NCBI RefSeq assembly: GCF_016806695.1
Contig: NZ_WUED01000006.1
Span: forward strand, 43,627 to 107,626
DNA length: 64,000 nucleotides
Reading direction: 5' to 3'
DNA from: Campylobacter bilis
GTDB lineage: Bacteria; Campylobacterota; Campylobacteria; Campylobacterales; Campylobacteraceae
Shown here in pieces: positions 36,955 to 45,904 of this stretch. Position 1 is the stretch's first letter; every line of letters begins with the position of its first letter. Under the pieces are notes generated by a model that was not told the DNA's origin, ran no database searches, and saw only the letters and a program-made list of their open reading frames with translations. The position numbers and the translations under genes were made by a program.

Positions 36955-37915
36955 GTGAAATTTATAGATTTTTGTAGCGGTATTGGCGGTGGACGACTTG
37001 ACTTGGAAAAAGCAGGATTTACTTGCATAGCTTTTAGTGAGATTGACAAGGCTGCTATAAAAACTTATAAAAGATTGTTTGATACTAAAAATGAGCTTGA
37101 ATTGGGTGATTTAACTCAAATTGATCCTGAAATTTTACCTGATTGTGATTTGTTAATTAGTGGTTTTCCTTGCCAAAGTTTTAGTATTGTTGGTAAAAGA
37201 GAAGGTTTGGATAATAAAGAAAAAGGACAGATTATTTTTTATTTAGCAAATATTTTAAAGATAAAGCAACCTAATTTTTTTATACTTGAAAATGTAAAAG
37301 GTTTATTAAATCATGATAAAGGACAAACATTTCAAAAAATTTTAGAACTTTTAAAATCTTTAGATTATGAAGTAAGCGTAAAGCTTTTAAATAGCCTGGA
37401 TTTTTCTTTGGCTCAAAGCAGAGAAAGGGTTTATTTTGTAGGGATAAAAAAATCTTTAAATAAGATTTTTAAATTTGATTTTAAAGAGAAAAAAGCCTAA
37501 TATAAAAGATTTTTTAAATTCTAACGATGAAAATATTTTAAATAAAGAGAAATATGAAACTTTTTTAAGATATTTGTAAAATAAATACAATAAAAATTGT
37601 TTTTATTTAGAAGAATTATTAAAAAATGATTTTTTGATATTAGATACTAGACAAAGTGATTTGAGATTATATAAAGATAAAATTCCAATACTTAGAAGAG
37701 ATAGGCAAGGAATTTTATATGTTTATAATAAAAATCTTTATATCTTAAGCAAGATTGAAGCATTAAAACTTTAAGGTTTTGAAAAAATAAATAATTTGGA
37801 AGAAAAAATAAAAGATATAAAACAAAGCGATATACTAAGACAATGTGGCAATGCAATGAGTGTTAATGTGATAGAAAGCATTGCTAAAAGTTTAAAGGAA
37901 CAAATTGATGAGTAA
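36955..37915 (+). pseudogene. C5-cytosine DNA methyltransferase, inactivated
   Basis: The first 180 codons are a clear C5-MTase: motif I FIDFCSGIGGGRL, catalytic Cys73 in GFPCQSFS (motif IV), motif VI FILENVKGL and motif VIII QSRERVYFVG. The frame then shifts at an A6 run (37489-37494; A5 would restore KEKKPNIKDFL) and ends early. In the shifted frame the target-recognition region and motifs IX and X (RQCGNAMSVNV) continue to 37915. Two nonsense codons interrupt it at 37577-37579 and 37772-37774, the latter at the Gln of L-x-GF. An intact protein would be about 319 aa. It is paired with a HinP1I-like nuclease remnant. The likely start is GTG at 36955. Confidence 0.88.
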
Positions 37916-38153
37916 GATAGAGCTTGGTTCAAATACAGCTAAAAATGGTTTTAAAAATGAAAATTTGGTAGTTAATACTTTTAATAATTGGCAAAATGAT
38001 AGTTTGGCACAATCTTGGCTAAAAGCTATGAATTACAATATAAAAGATATCCAAAATGTCAAAGCACAAAAGATTAAAGGGGGTTATAAAGCTGATGTTC
38101 AAGTTAAAATCAATCCTTGCGGATTGTTTACTGAAATTATTAAAAGGGATTGA
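37908..38153 (+). pseudogene. HinP1I-like type II restriction endonuclease, internally deleted
   Basis: An 81-codon frame overlaps the methyltransferase tail by eight bases; AAGGA precedes ATG at 37908. Residues 4-67 (ELGSNTAKNGFKNE, then FNNWQND, AQSWL, GGYKADVQV) match the N-terminus of R.HinP1I as I remember it (ELGSKTAKDGFKNE, FENWKEN, AQDWL, SGYKSDINV). The end, KINPCGLFTEI, resembles the HinP1I C-terminus (FKIDPTELFDI). HinP1I is about 247 aa, so roughly 165 codons including the catalytic core have been lost, with the frame preserved. No nuclease activity is expected. Confidence 0.72.
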
Positions 38154-38155
38154 TT

Positions 38156-39301
38156 ATGCAAGATTATATGCAGTATTTGCCTTTGATGCAAGAGATAAAA
38201 AGTGAAATTTTAACTAAAGTTTTAAATGAAGCTAAAGATTATAATGAGAGTGAATTTAGTGCTAAAGAGGTTAAAGAAGCTTTAAATAAAACACATATAA
38301 ATATACAAGATTTAAAAGCTTTGCTTTCTAGTGCGGCTGAAGAATTTATAGAAGAATTGGCCTTTAAATCTGCTAAAATCAAGCAAAAATATTTTGGAAA
38401 TTCTATTTCTCTTTTTACCCCACTTTATTTATCAAATTATTGTAATTCTAAATGTGTTTATTGTGGCTTTCAAAAGGGGAATAAAATTGCAAGAGCCAAA
38501 CTTAGCGAAGCTGAAATTCATCAAGAAATGCAAGCTATTGCAAAAAGTGGTTTAGAAGAAATTTTAATGCTAACGGGTGAGGGCAGAGAGTTTGCAAGTG
38601 TAGAATACATTGCTAAAGCTTGTAAGATAGCTAGAGAGTATTTTAAGGTTGTAGGCGTTGAAATTTATCCTATGAATGAAGAAGAATATAAAATTTTGCA
38701 TGAAAAGGGCTGTGATTATGTAACTGTTTTCCAAGAAACTTATAATCCTTTAAAATATTCTAAGATTCATATAGAAGGCGAAAAACGCATTTTTCCTTAT
38801 CGTTTTCATGCACAAGAAAGGGCTTTAAGATCAGGTATGCGAGGAGTTGCTTTTGGAGCGCTTTTAGGGATTGATGATTTTAGAAAAGATGCTTTAGCTA
38901 CTGCACTTCATGCGTATTTTTTACAGCAAGCTTATCCTCATGCTGAAATTTCTATTTCGGTGCCGCGTTTAAGACCTATTATTAATAATGCTAAAATTCA
39001 TCCTAAAGATGTGAGTGAAAAACGCCTTTTACAAGTGCTTTGTGCATATAGGATTTTTTTACCTTTTGCAGGCATTACTATATCAAGCCGTGAAAGATCA
39101 GGCTTTAGAGATGAGGTTATTAAATTTGGTGCGACAAAAATGAGTGCAGGAGTGAGTGTAGGTATAGGTGAACATAAAGGCGATAAAAAAGGTGATGAAC
39201 AGTTTGAAATTTCAGATAATAGAAGCGTAAAAGAGATCTTAGCCATGTTAAAAAAATCTCATTTACAAGCTGTGATGAGTGATAGCATCTATGTGGGATA
39301 A
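38156..39301 (+). CDS. thiH: 2-iminoacetate (tyrosine lyase) synthase ThiH
   Basis: A 381-aa radical SAM enzyme cleaving tyrosine to dehydroglycine and p-cresol for thiazole synthesis. The cluster motif CNSKCVYCGF lies near residue 98. The LTGEG turn, EIYPMN, TVFQETY and SVPRLRP follow. ATG at 38156 is preferred to an upstream TTG because AAAAGGG lies seven bases before it. Its ribosome binding site lies inside the remnant nuclease frame, showing that the insertion joined thiG and thiH very tightly. Confidence 0.93.
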   Translation: MQDYMQYLPLMQEIKSEILTKVLNEAKDYNESEFSAKEVKEALNKTHINIQDLKALLSSAAEEFIEELAFKSAKIKQKYFGNSISLFTPLYLSNYCNSKCVYCGFQKGNKIARAKLSEAEIHQEMQAIAKSGLEEILMLTGEGREFASVEYIAKACKIAREYFKVVGVEIYPMNEEEYKILHEKGCDYVTVFQETYNPLKYSKIHIEGEKRIFPYRFHAQERALRSGMRGVAFGALLGIDDFRKDALATALHAYFLQQAYPHAEISISVPRLRPIINNAKIHPKDVSEKRLLQVLCAYRIFLPFAGITISSRERSGFRDEVIKFGATKMSAGVSVGIGEHKGDKKGDEQFEISDNRSVKEILAMLKKSHLQAVMSDSIYVG

Positions 39302-39896
39302 AAAAATCATTGCTATAAGTGATAGAAAATGTGTACAAAAGGATTTTTTAAAACAAATTGAAAAGCTTGCTAAAGCTAAGGTAGATGCTATAGTTTTAAG
39401 GGAGAAAGATTTGAGTGAATTAGAGTATTATGATTTAGCAAAAGAAGTTTTAAGTATTTGTTCAAAGCAAAAAGTGACTTGTTTTTTGCATTTTTTTCAT
39501 AGGGCATGCTTGAAGTTAGGGCATAGATATTTTCATGCTCCGCTTCCTTTGCTAAGAAAAGAAGCTAATTTAAGTCAATATTTTCATATACTTGGCACTT
39601 CAATCCATAGTAAAGAAGAGCTTTTAGAGGCTAAAGATTATAAAATAAATTATGCTTTTGTAGGGCATATTTTTGAAAGTTCTTGTAAAAGAAATTTAGA
39701 AGCTAAAGGACTTGATTTTTTAAAATCTTTGCTTGATTTTAGTCCTTTTAGACTTTATGCTATAGGCGGAATCAATGTAACAAATATCGAAAAATTTAAA
39801 TATTTAAATGTAGAGGGGGTTTGTATGCGTGAGGTTTTAATGCAAGAAAAAAATCCTAAAAAATATCTTTTAGAATGTAGAGAAAAATTACAATGA
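39291..39896 (+). CDS. Divergent ThiE/TenI-like TIM-barrel protein
   Basis: A 201-aa protein similar to ThiE (IVLREKDLSELEYYDLAKEV, GTSIHSKEEL, LYAIGGIN), but with key ThiE sites replaced: INDR becomes LHFFHR, and the GVHLGQED diphosphate site becomes HAPLPLLR. The GTSIH motif is like TenI. It more likely works as a thiazole tautomerase or accessory protein than as a thiamine-phosphate synthase, since a canonical ThiE is at about 9 kb. ATG at 39291 is chosen within the end of thiH; a GTG at 39279 is possible. Confidence 0.75.
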   Translation: MWDKKIIAISDRKCVQKDFLKQIEKLAKAKVDAIVLREKDLSELEYYDLAKEVLSICSKQKVTCFLHFFHRACLKLGHRYFHAPLPLLRKEANLSQYFHILGTSIHSKEELLEAKDYKINYAFVGHIFESSCKRNLEAKGLDFLKSLLDFSPFRLYAIGGINVTNIEKFKYLNVEGVCMREVLMQEKNPKKYLLECREKLQ

Positions 39897-40784
39897 ATGA
39901 AATTCTTTCTTTGCCACAAGATTTAAGGTAATTAAACGGGGTAAATTATAAAAATTTTAAGTCTTGTACTTTTGCAAAATATACGCAAACAAGTACTTCA
40001 TATTCTTCTTTTGTGAATATAGAAAGCCATCTTTTAACCTTTGTGCGTAAAGGGTATAAAATTTTACATACAGCATCAAAGGATTATAAAATAGATTCTT
40101 ATGAAACCTTGTTTTTAAAAGCAGGCAGCTATACTTTAAGCAATATAGGGCTTAGCAGTGGTATTTATGAGGCTTATTTATTTTTCTTTGATAAATGCAT
40201 TTTTGATTGAATTGATTTATAAATATAAAGATTTTTTCAAAGTAGATACAATGAGTGCAGAAAGTGAAATCTTTTGGGTAAAAAATGATAAAATTTTACA
40301 AGGGATTTTAGAAAGTTTTTTGCCTCATTTTGAAGAAAACACTCAAATTTTAGATCCTATAGTGAGTTTGAAATTTGAAGAGATTTTTTTGCATTTGCTT
40401 TTAAGTAAAAATATTTATTTTATAAATTTTTTAGCTATGATTTTAAAGGAGTTCCGTTTAGATCTTTCACAGCTTTTTGGATATTGTGGTAGGGAATTTT
40501 TAAGTGTGAATGAAATGGCTGATTTTGCTAAACTTGATTTGGCAACTTTTTCTAAGGAATTTAAGAAATGTTTTGGGCAAAGCCCTAAAAAATGGCTTGA
40601 TAAAAAAAGATTACAAAAGGCAAAGGTTTTGCTTGAATTTTCTAAAAAAAATGTCAATGAAGTAGCAAGTGAATGTGCTTTTTCTTCTGTGGCTTGGTTT
40701 ATAGGGAGGTTTAAAGATCAATATGGACAAAGCCCCAAACAATACCAAAAATCAAAAAACTTATATTTTTTATCAAGAAACTAA
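39893..40784 (+). pseudogene. AraC-family regulator, nonsense and frameshift
   Basis: ATG at 39893 overlaps the previous stop (ATGA). Its frame meets TAA at 39929-39931 after 12 codons, resumes as LNGVNYKNFKSCTFAKY through a cupin-like sensory region, then ends at 40208-40210. A T5 run at 40200-40204 (T4 would restore the frame) joins it to the C-terminal frame. That frame carries an intact AraC-type double helix-turn-helix (VNEMADFAKLDLATFSKEFKK, then VNEVASECAFSS and GQSPKQY). The regulator probably controlled the adjacent SMP-30-like gene. It is inactive as read. Confidence 0.82.
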
Positions 40785-40807
40785 CACATTTTTTTACTTT
40801 TTATTTT

Positions 40808-40813
40808 TATAAT
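40808..40813 (+). promoter_or_regulatory. Candidate -10 box for the SMP-30-like gene
   Basis: TATAAT lies about 33 bases before the ATG at 40847, within a T-rich stretch after the AraC pseudogene. AAAGGA then precedes the start codon. Confidence 0.4.
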
Positions 40814-40846
40814 TATGCATAAATTTTTATAAATAAAGGAATTATA

Positions 40847-41701
40847 ATGAAGAAATATGTTTTGAGTTTAGCACTTGTTGGAAGCTTGCTTGGTGCTGCT
40901 GAATTAAAATATTTAGAAGTAAGTGATTTTCAAAATCCTGAAAGTATTTTTGTAGATAAAAATTCTGTTTATGTATCTAATTTGGGTGCAAAACTTGATC
41001 CTTTAGCAAAAGACAATGATGGTTTTATTTCTAAACTTGATAAAAATGCTAAAGTTGTAGAATATAAATTTCTAAGCAATCTTAATGCGCCAAAAGGAAT
41101 GATGGAAATAGGCGATACTCTTTATGTGACAGATATTGATGTTGTACGTGGTTTTGATTTAAAAACTAAAAAAGAAGTTTTTAATTTGCCTGTAAGTGGT
41201 GCAGTTTTCCTAAATGATATTGAAAAATTAGATGATAATACACTTTTAGTAAGCGACACAGGTACGGGATTGATTTTAAAAGTTAATTTAAAAACAAAAC
41301 AATATGAAGAGTTTTTAAAACTTGATTTAGCTCAATTTGGTGGTCCAAATGGATTGTATTTAGATAATAAAAATAAAAAACTTTTTATAGCTGGATATCA
41401 TCCTGATGGTACAAGTGGCGGTGTTGTGATGAGTTATGATCTTCATACAAAACAAATTAAAGTGATTAAAAGCGATAAAGAATCTTATGATGGTATAGCT
41501 CCTTATAATAATAGCTTATTAGTAAGTTCTTGGGGTGAGAATTTCCAAGGTGTGGTTTACAAAATAGATGCGAAAAATCAAAGCACCAAACTTGATTTAC
41601 CTTTTATGAAAGGTCCTGCAGATATTTTTGTAGAAGGTGATAATTTATGGATTCCTAAAATGGTAGAAGGTAAAATTCTTAAAGTAGATCTTAAAGATTA
41701 A
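40847..41701 (+). CDS. Periplasmic SMP-30/gluconolactonase-like beta-propeller
   Basis: A 284-aa protein with a cleavable signal peptide ([19 protein letters not shown]). Repeated propeller blades show motifs such as [64 protein letters not shown] and [17 protein letters not shown]. These resemble SMP-30/lactonase-type propellers acting on sugars or lactones, but metal-site residues cannot be confirmed by eye. It stands alone between the broken AraC regulator and a strong terminator. Confidence 0.75.
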   Translation: MKKYVLSLALVGSLLGAAELKYLEVSDFQNPESIFVDKNSVYVSNLGAKLDPLAKDNDGFISKLDKNAKVVEYKFLSNLNAPKGMMEIGDTLYVTDIDVVRGFDLKTKKEVFNLPVSGAVFLNDIEKLDDNTLLVSDTGTGLILKVNLKTKQYEEFLKLDLAQFGGPNGLYLDNKNKKLFIAGYHPDGTSGGVVMSYDLHTKQIKVIKSDKESYDGIAPYNNSLLVSSWGENFQGVVYKIDAKNQSTKLDLPFMKGPADIFVEGDNLWIPKMVEGKILKVDLKD

Positions 41702-41712
41702 AGGTTTTTTAT

Positions 41713-41745
41713 ATGCTTACAATTTTATTTTTGTAAGCATTTTTT
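41713..41745 (+). terminator. Rho-independent terminator after the SMP-30-like gene
   Basis: ATGCTTACAA (41713-41722) pairs perfectly with TTGTAAGCAT (41731-41740) around an eight-base loop and is followed by five Ts. This is the clearest intrinsic terminator in the window. The remaining 180 bases to murG hold no gene I can see. Confidence 0.85.
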
Positions 41746-41925
41746 GATTGCTTTAGTCAATTTGCACTAATTTTAATTAAGAGTGTAAAGCATTTTTATA
41801 GTTTTTTAGCTATTATTTGATCTTTTGTTTTTGATATGAGAAATTTATTTAGTTGTGTAATGCTACTAGATAAAATAAGCTTAACTTTTATGTGTGGATA
41901 AAGCTTGAGAATTTTTTCCTTTGGC

Positions 41926-42948
41926 TTAAAAAGTTAAATTATCTGAAAAAGCTTTATCCAATAAGATATCTCCTCCGTTTTTCTCTACAATGTTTTGAAG
42001 TCTTGTAGAGATATTTTCTAGATTTAATTTTAGTATCGCTTTTAAAAATTCATCAAATTGGGTGTTGTTCTGGGTGAAAATTTGACATAAGGCTTGATCT
42101 TGTAAGAATTTAGCGTTAAAGTATTGATGGTTTTTGGCTGCATAAGGATAAGGAATGAAAATAGCAGGTAAGGCATTAGCACAAAGTTCAAAAAGTGTGC
42201 TTGCACCCGATCTTGATACAGCTAAATCCGCTTCTTGCATTTTTTTTTCTAAATAAGGACTAAAATCAAAAATATCTGCCTTAATTCCTAGTTTTTCATA
42301 AGTTTTTTTGCATTTTTCTAATTCTTCTTTGCCACATTGGTGGATGATATGGATTCCTTGTTTTTGAAGTTTTGGTGCTAAATTTAAGGCTAGATTGTTG
42401 ATAAATTGTGCTCCTTGTGAACCTCCTAAAAAAATGATATTTTTCAATTCTTTGCGAATTCTTGCATGGTCAAAAAATTTGTTTGCTACAGGATAAGGGG
42501 TGAATTCTTTTTCAAAAGCACTAAAAAATTTTTTAGCGAAGGGTTTTAAAAGTTTATTTAAAGATCCGCTTTTAGAATTTTGTTCGTGTATAAAAAGAGG
42601 CAGGTGTGAAAATAAGGCCGCAAAAGAAGCTGGTGCTGCACTGTAGCCACCTACACTAAAAACAGCTTTAACTTGATAGTCTTTAAAAATTTTTTTACAA
42701 TCTTGAGAAAGCCTTAAGATATGAAATAAAGAATGGATTTTACCCAATTTGCTTTGGTTAACTACTCCATAAGAGCTTAGAAAAAATTTTTCTTTAAAAT
42801 CACAATCATTTTCAAACCAGGCTTTATCTTGACCTTGTTGGCTTCCTATATAGATGCAATCTATGTTTTTTTTCTTAGCACTTTGTAATAAACAACGCAC
42901 TATACTTAAATGTCCTCCAGTTCCTCCACCTGTTAAAACTATACTCAT
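41926..42948 (-). CDS. murG: MurG glycosyltransferase (lipid II synthesis)
   Basis: A 340-aa GT28 enzyme transferring GlcNAc to lipid I on the inner face of the membrane. The N-terminal glycine loop is LTGGGTGGHLSIVRCL. SVGGYSAAPASFAAL, HEQNSKSGSLNKLL, FLGGSQGAQFIN and SRSGASTLFELCA (donor binding) follow. The start overlaps ftsW by four bases. It is the downstream gene of the pair. Confidence 0.95.
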   Translation of the reverse strand: MSIVLTGGGTGGHLSIVRCLLQSAKKKNIDCIYIGSQQGQDKAWFENDCDFKEKFFLSSYGVVNQSKLGKIHSLFHILRLSQDCKKIFKDYQVKAVFSVGGYSAAPASFAALFSHLPLFIHEQNSKSGSLNKLLKPFAKKFFSAFEKEFTPYPVANKFFDHARIRKELKNIIFLGGSQGAQFINNLALNLAPKLQKQGIHIIHQCGKEELEKCKKTYEKLGIKADIFDFSPYLEKKMQEADLAVSRSGASTLFELCANALPAIFIPYPYAAKNHQYFNAKFLQDQALCQIFTQNNTQFDEFLKAILKLNLENISTRLQNIVEKNGGDILLDKAFSDNLTF

Positions 42949-44108
42949 AATTTAACCTTTTTTGAAATCATTAATACATATCCAATTCCTATACAAATGG
43001 CCCACATAGAACTTCCCCCATAGCTTAGAAGAGGCACGGCAACTCCTTTTAATGGGGTGAGAGAAATAATACCAAAAGCATTCATGAAAAAAGAAAAAAG
43101 CAAAAGCAAAGCAATACCTGAACAAAATATAAAGTCTTGTTTTTCTTCACATCTTCCTGCAATTCTAAAAATTCTTAAAATCATCCAAAGATAGATATAG
43201 CAAATAATGCCAAGTCCTAAAAGTCCTATTTCTTCTGTTATACCAGAAAGAACAAAGTCAGTGTGTACTTCGCTTAGAAAACCTAGTTTGAAGGTTCCAA
43301 GCCCTAAGCCTTCACCAAATATTCCTCCGTGTGCTATGGCATTTAAAGAGTGTGAGATTTGGTAAGGTTCGCTATTATTACTCACTCTTAAAGCATTAGC
43401 CATCCAATCAGGAAGCATAGGTAAAAAGGCATCTTGTATATTGCCCCACCAAGATGCTATCCTTTGAATGCGCCTTTGGTTACTAAAAATTACCATAATG
43501 CCTATCATCATGATGATTAAAATTCCAAAGGCAAAAAGTCTTTTACTAGCACCTGCAAAAAAAGCTAGAGCTAAGATTAAAAAGAAAGAAATAATACTTT
43601 GACCCAAATCATTTTGAGTGATATAAATATAGCTTATAACTATAGATGCTACAATGCAATAAGGTAAAAGTATTAAAACCTCATGTTTAATTGCTTTTTT
43701 GCTATCATCTATGCGTCTTGTGTAACTCCAAGCTAAAAAATAAATCAATCCTATTTTAAAAAATTCTACAGGAGAAATAGAAATAGGACCTAAGCGTATC
43801 CAGCGCTTAGCACCCCCGCTAGCTGTTGCTAAAACAGAGGGTAAAAAAGGCAAGATAATGATAAATATAAAAGAGCTTATGAGTATTGCTAAGATGATTT
43901 TCCTAGCAAGATTTTTATGAGGATCAAGACGTGAAATAAGAAACATTATAATTATGCCACTAAGTCCAAAAAAAAGCTGTCGTATGAAAAAGTGAAATTC
44001 ATTATAATCAAGAAAAAGAACAGTAAAAGCCGTAAGAGAATATGAAAATACTATGCCTATAGTGATTAAAATGCAACTTAAATAAAACAATCTTTTATCA
44101 GCAACCAT
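42945..44108 (-). CDS. ftsW: SEDS-family peptidoglycan polymerase FtsW
   Basis: A 387-aa protein with ten membrane segments. SEDS motifs are visible: GGAKRWIRLGPISISPVEFFKIGLIYFLAW (split as GGAKRWIRLG and SPVEFFKIG), QNDLGQSIISF, AIAHGGIFGEGLGLGTFK and the C-terminal GVAVPLLSYGGSSM. It polymerises septal glycan with a class B PBP. FtsW and the rod protein RodA are alike; the adjacency to murG supports FtsW. It is divergent from pycA. Confidence 0.9.
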   Translation of the reverse strand: MVADKRLFYLSCILITIGIVFSYSLTAFTVLFLDYNEFHFFIRQLFFGLSGIIIMFLISRLDPHKNLARKIILAILISSFIFIIILPFLPSVLATASGGAKRWIRLGPISISPVEFFKIGLIYFLAWSYTRRIDDSKKAIKHEVLILLPYCIVASIVISYIYITQNDLGQSIISFFLILALAFFAGASKRLFAFGILIIMMIGIMVIFSNQRRIQRIASWWGNIQDAFLPMLPDWMANALRVSNNSEPYQISHSLNAIAHGGIFGEGLGLGTFKLGFLSEVHTDFVLSGITEEIGLLGLGIICYIYLWMILRIFRIAGRCEEKQDFIFCSGIALLLLFSFFMNAFGIISLTPLKGVAVPLLSYGGSSMWAICIGIGYVLMISKKVKL

Positions 44109-44155
44109 TATAATTATAACTTTTCTTTAAAGAATTCAATATTTTAAAAAGTTTT

Positions 44156-44161
44156 ATTATA
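44156..44161 (-). promoter_or_regulatory. Candidate -10 box for ftsW-murG
   Basis: The minus strand reads TATAAT about 50 bases before the ftsW start, in the divergent gap shared with pycA. No -35 box is visible. Confidence 0.35.
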
Positions 44162-44209
44162 ACTAAAATAAATTAAATTTTTTGCTAAGTTTTTGTAAGG
44201 AAAATTTGC

Positions 44210-44215
44210 TAGAAT
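44210..44215 (+). promoter_or_regulatory. Extended -10 box for pycA operon
   Basis: TAGAAT preceded by TTTGC gives the TGnTAGAAT form, about 31 bases before the pycA ATG. The same box occurs before murC and fliW. Confidence 0.55.
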
Positions 44216-44245
44216 TACAAAAAAAGGCAAATAAAAAGGCAAATA

Positions 44246-45691
44246 ATGAATCAAATTCATAAAATTCTCATAGCAAATAGGGCTGAAATAGCTGTTCGTG
44301 TGATCCGTGCTTGTAGGGATTTGCATGTAAAAAGCGTTGCAGTTTTTACAGAACCTGATAGGGAGTGTTTACATGTAAAAATAGCAGATGAGGCTTACCG
44401 TATAGGGACAGATGCGATAAGGGGGTATTTGGATGTACAACGTATTGTTGAGATTGCTAAGGCTTGTGGTGCTGATGCGATCCATCCAGGTTATGGATTT
44501 TTAAGTGAAAATTATGAATTTGCCAAGGCTTGCGAAGAGGCGGGAGTGATTTTTATAGGTCCAAAATCTGAAGTGATCTATAAAATGGGAAATAAAAATA
44601 TTGCACGTAAATTAATGGCTAAAAATGGCATTCCTGTTGTCCCAGGAACTGAAAAATTAAATTCTTATAGTATAGAAGAGATTAAATCTTTTGCTGAAAA
44701 AATAGGATATCCTGTGATTTTAAAGGCTTCAGGTGGTGGGGGTGGACGTGGAATTCGCGTTGTGCATAAAAAAGAAGAATTAGAAAATGCTTTGGATTCT
44801 TGCAAAAGAGAGGCTTTGACTTATTTTAATAATGATGAAGTATTTATGGAAAAATACGTGGTCAATCCTCGTCATATAGAGTTTCAAATTTTAGGCGATA
44901 ATTATGGCAATATTATCCATCTTTGCGAGAGGGATTGTTCTATCCAAAGAAGGCATCAAAAAATGATTGAGATCGCTCCTTGTCCTGGGATTTCAGATAA
45001 TCTTAGGAAAACTATGGGTGTTAGTGCTGTAGCCGCTGCTAAAGCTGTGGGTTATACTAATGCAGGAACTATAGAGTTTTTGCTTGATGATTATAATCAT
45101 TTTTATTTTATGGAGATGAATACGAGAATTCAAGTTGAACACCCTATCACAGAAGAAATTACAGGCATTGATCTTATAGTAAGACAAATCCGTATTGCAG
45201 CTGGAGAAATTTTAGATCTAGAACAAAGTGATATTAAACCTAGAGGCTTTGCTATTGAAGCTAGAATCACAGCTGAAAATGTATGGAAAAATTTCATTCC
45301 TAGTCCAGGAAAAATAAAAGAGTATTATCCTGCATTAGGCCCTTCTGTGAGGGTTGATAGTCATATTTATAAAGATTATATTGTCCCTCCTTATTATGAT
45401 TCTATGCTTGCAAAACTTATTGTTAAAGCAACGAGTTATGATTTAGCAGTAAATAAATTAGAGCGTGCTTTAAAAGAATTTGTGATTGATGATATTAGAA
45501 CAACAATACCATTTTTAATTGCTATTACTAAGATGAGAGAATTTAGAAGGGGTTATTTAGATACTTCTTTTATAGAAACGCATATGCAAGAATTATTAGA
45601 AAAAACAGAAGATCATCATCAAGAAAATAAAGAAGAAGTCATAGCTGCTATTGCTGCGACACTTAAGAAAATACGAGAAAGTAGAGAATAA
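44246..45691 (+). CDS. pycA: Biotin carboxylase, pyruvate carboxylase subunit A
   Basis: A 481-aa ATP-grasp biotin carboxylase: KILIANRAEIAVRVIRAC at the start, the ATP loop KASGGGGGRGIRVV near residue 159, ERDCSIQRRHQK, and EMNTRIQVEHP. It carboxylates biotin on a partner subunit. In C. jejuni the gene at this position belongs to the two-subunit pyruvate carboxylase, which makes oxaloacetate from pyruvate. The alternative is AccC of acetyl-CoA carboxylase, which is encoded elsewhere. Two small genes and bpt follow closely. Confidence 0.85.
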   Translation: MNQIHKILIANRAEIAVRVIRACRDLHVKSVAVFTEPDRECLHVKIADEAYRIGTDAIRGYLDVQRIVEIAKACGADAIHPGYGFLSENYEFAKACEEAGVIFIGPKSEVIYKMGNKNIARKLMAKNGIPVVPGTEKLNSYSIEEIKSFAEKIGYPVILKASGGGGGRGIRVVHKKEELENALDSCKREALTYFNNDEVFMEKYVVNPRHIEFQILGDNYGNIIHLCERDCSIQRRHQKMIEIAPCPGISDNLRKTMGVSAVAAAKAVGYTNAGTIEFLLDDYNHFYFMEMNTRIQVEHPITEEITGIDLIVRQIRIAAGEILDLEQSDIKPRGFAIEARITAENVWKNFIPSPGKIKEYYPALGPSVRVDSHIYKDYIVPPYYDSMLAKLIVKATSYDLAVNKLERALKEFVIDDIRTTIPFLIAITKMREFRRGYLDTSFIETHMQELLEKTEDHHQENKEEVIAAIAATLKKIRESRE

Positions 45692-45694
45692 TAT

Positions 45695-45904
45695 ATGGAT
45701 TTTTTAGATAGTCTTAAAAATATTAAAAAAGAAATGCAAGTTGATACTGCGAAAAAATCAAACAAAAATGAGGCAAAGCAACATAATTTAAAAACTCAAG
45801 AAGAACCTATAGACAAACAAATGCAAGAAATTTTTCTAAAACAAGAAAAACTACAGGATGAATTTTCTGAATTTATTAAAAACGCAAATATTAAGAAAAT
45901 TTAA
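45695..45904 (+). CDS. Small charged coiled-coil protein, unknown function
   Basis: A 69-aa hydrophilic protein, rich in Lys, Glu and Gln, with a helix [15 protein letters not shown] and a predicted coiled coil near residues 40-65. No signal peptide. It is three bases after pycA and overlaps the bpt start by one base, so it belongs to the operon. No function can be assigned. Confidence 0.65.
   Translation: MDFLDSLKNIKKEMQVDTAKKSNKNEAKQHNLKTQEEPIDKQMQEIFLKQEKLQDEFSEFIKNANIKKI

Noticed and set aside
36949..37500. A complete short cytosine methyltransferase
   Set aside because: The frame ends at 183 codons before the target-recognition region and motifs IX-X, which continue in another frame. 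It is a broken gene, not a short enzyme.
37905..38153. A novel small protein or antitoxin encoded between thiG and thiH
   Set aside because: Similarity of both ends to R.HinP1I and its overlap with a methyltransferase gene explain it better as a deleted restriction gene.
40013..40210. 65-aa frame treated as a separate gene
   Set aside because: It is the sensory half of the broken AraC regulator, in frame with the ATG at 39893 after one stop codon.
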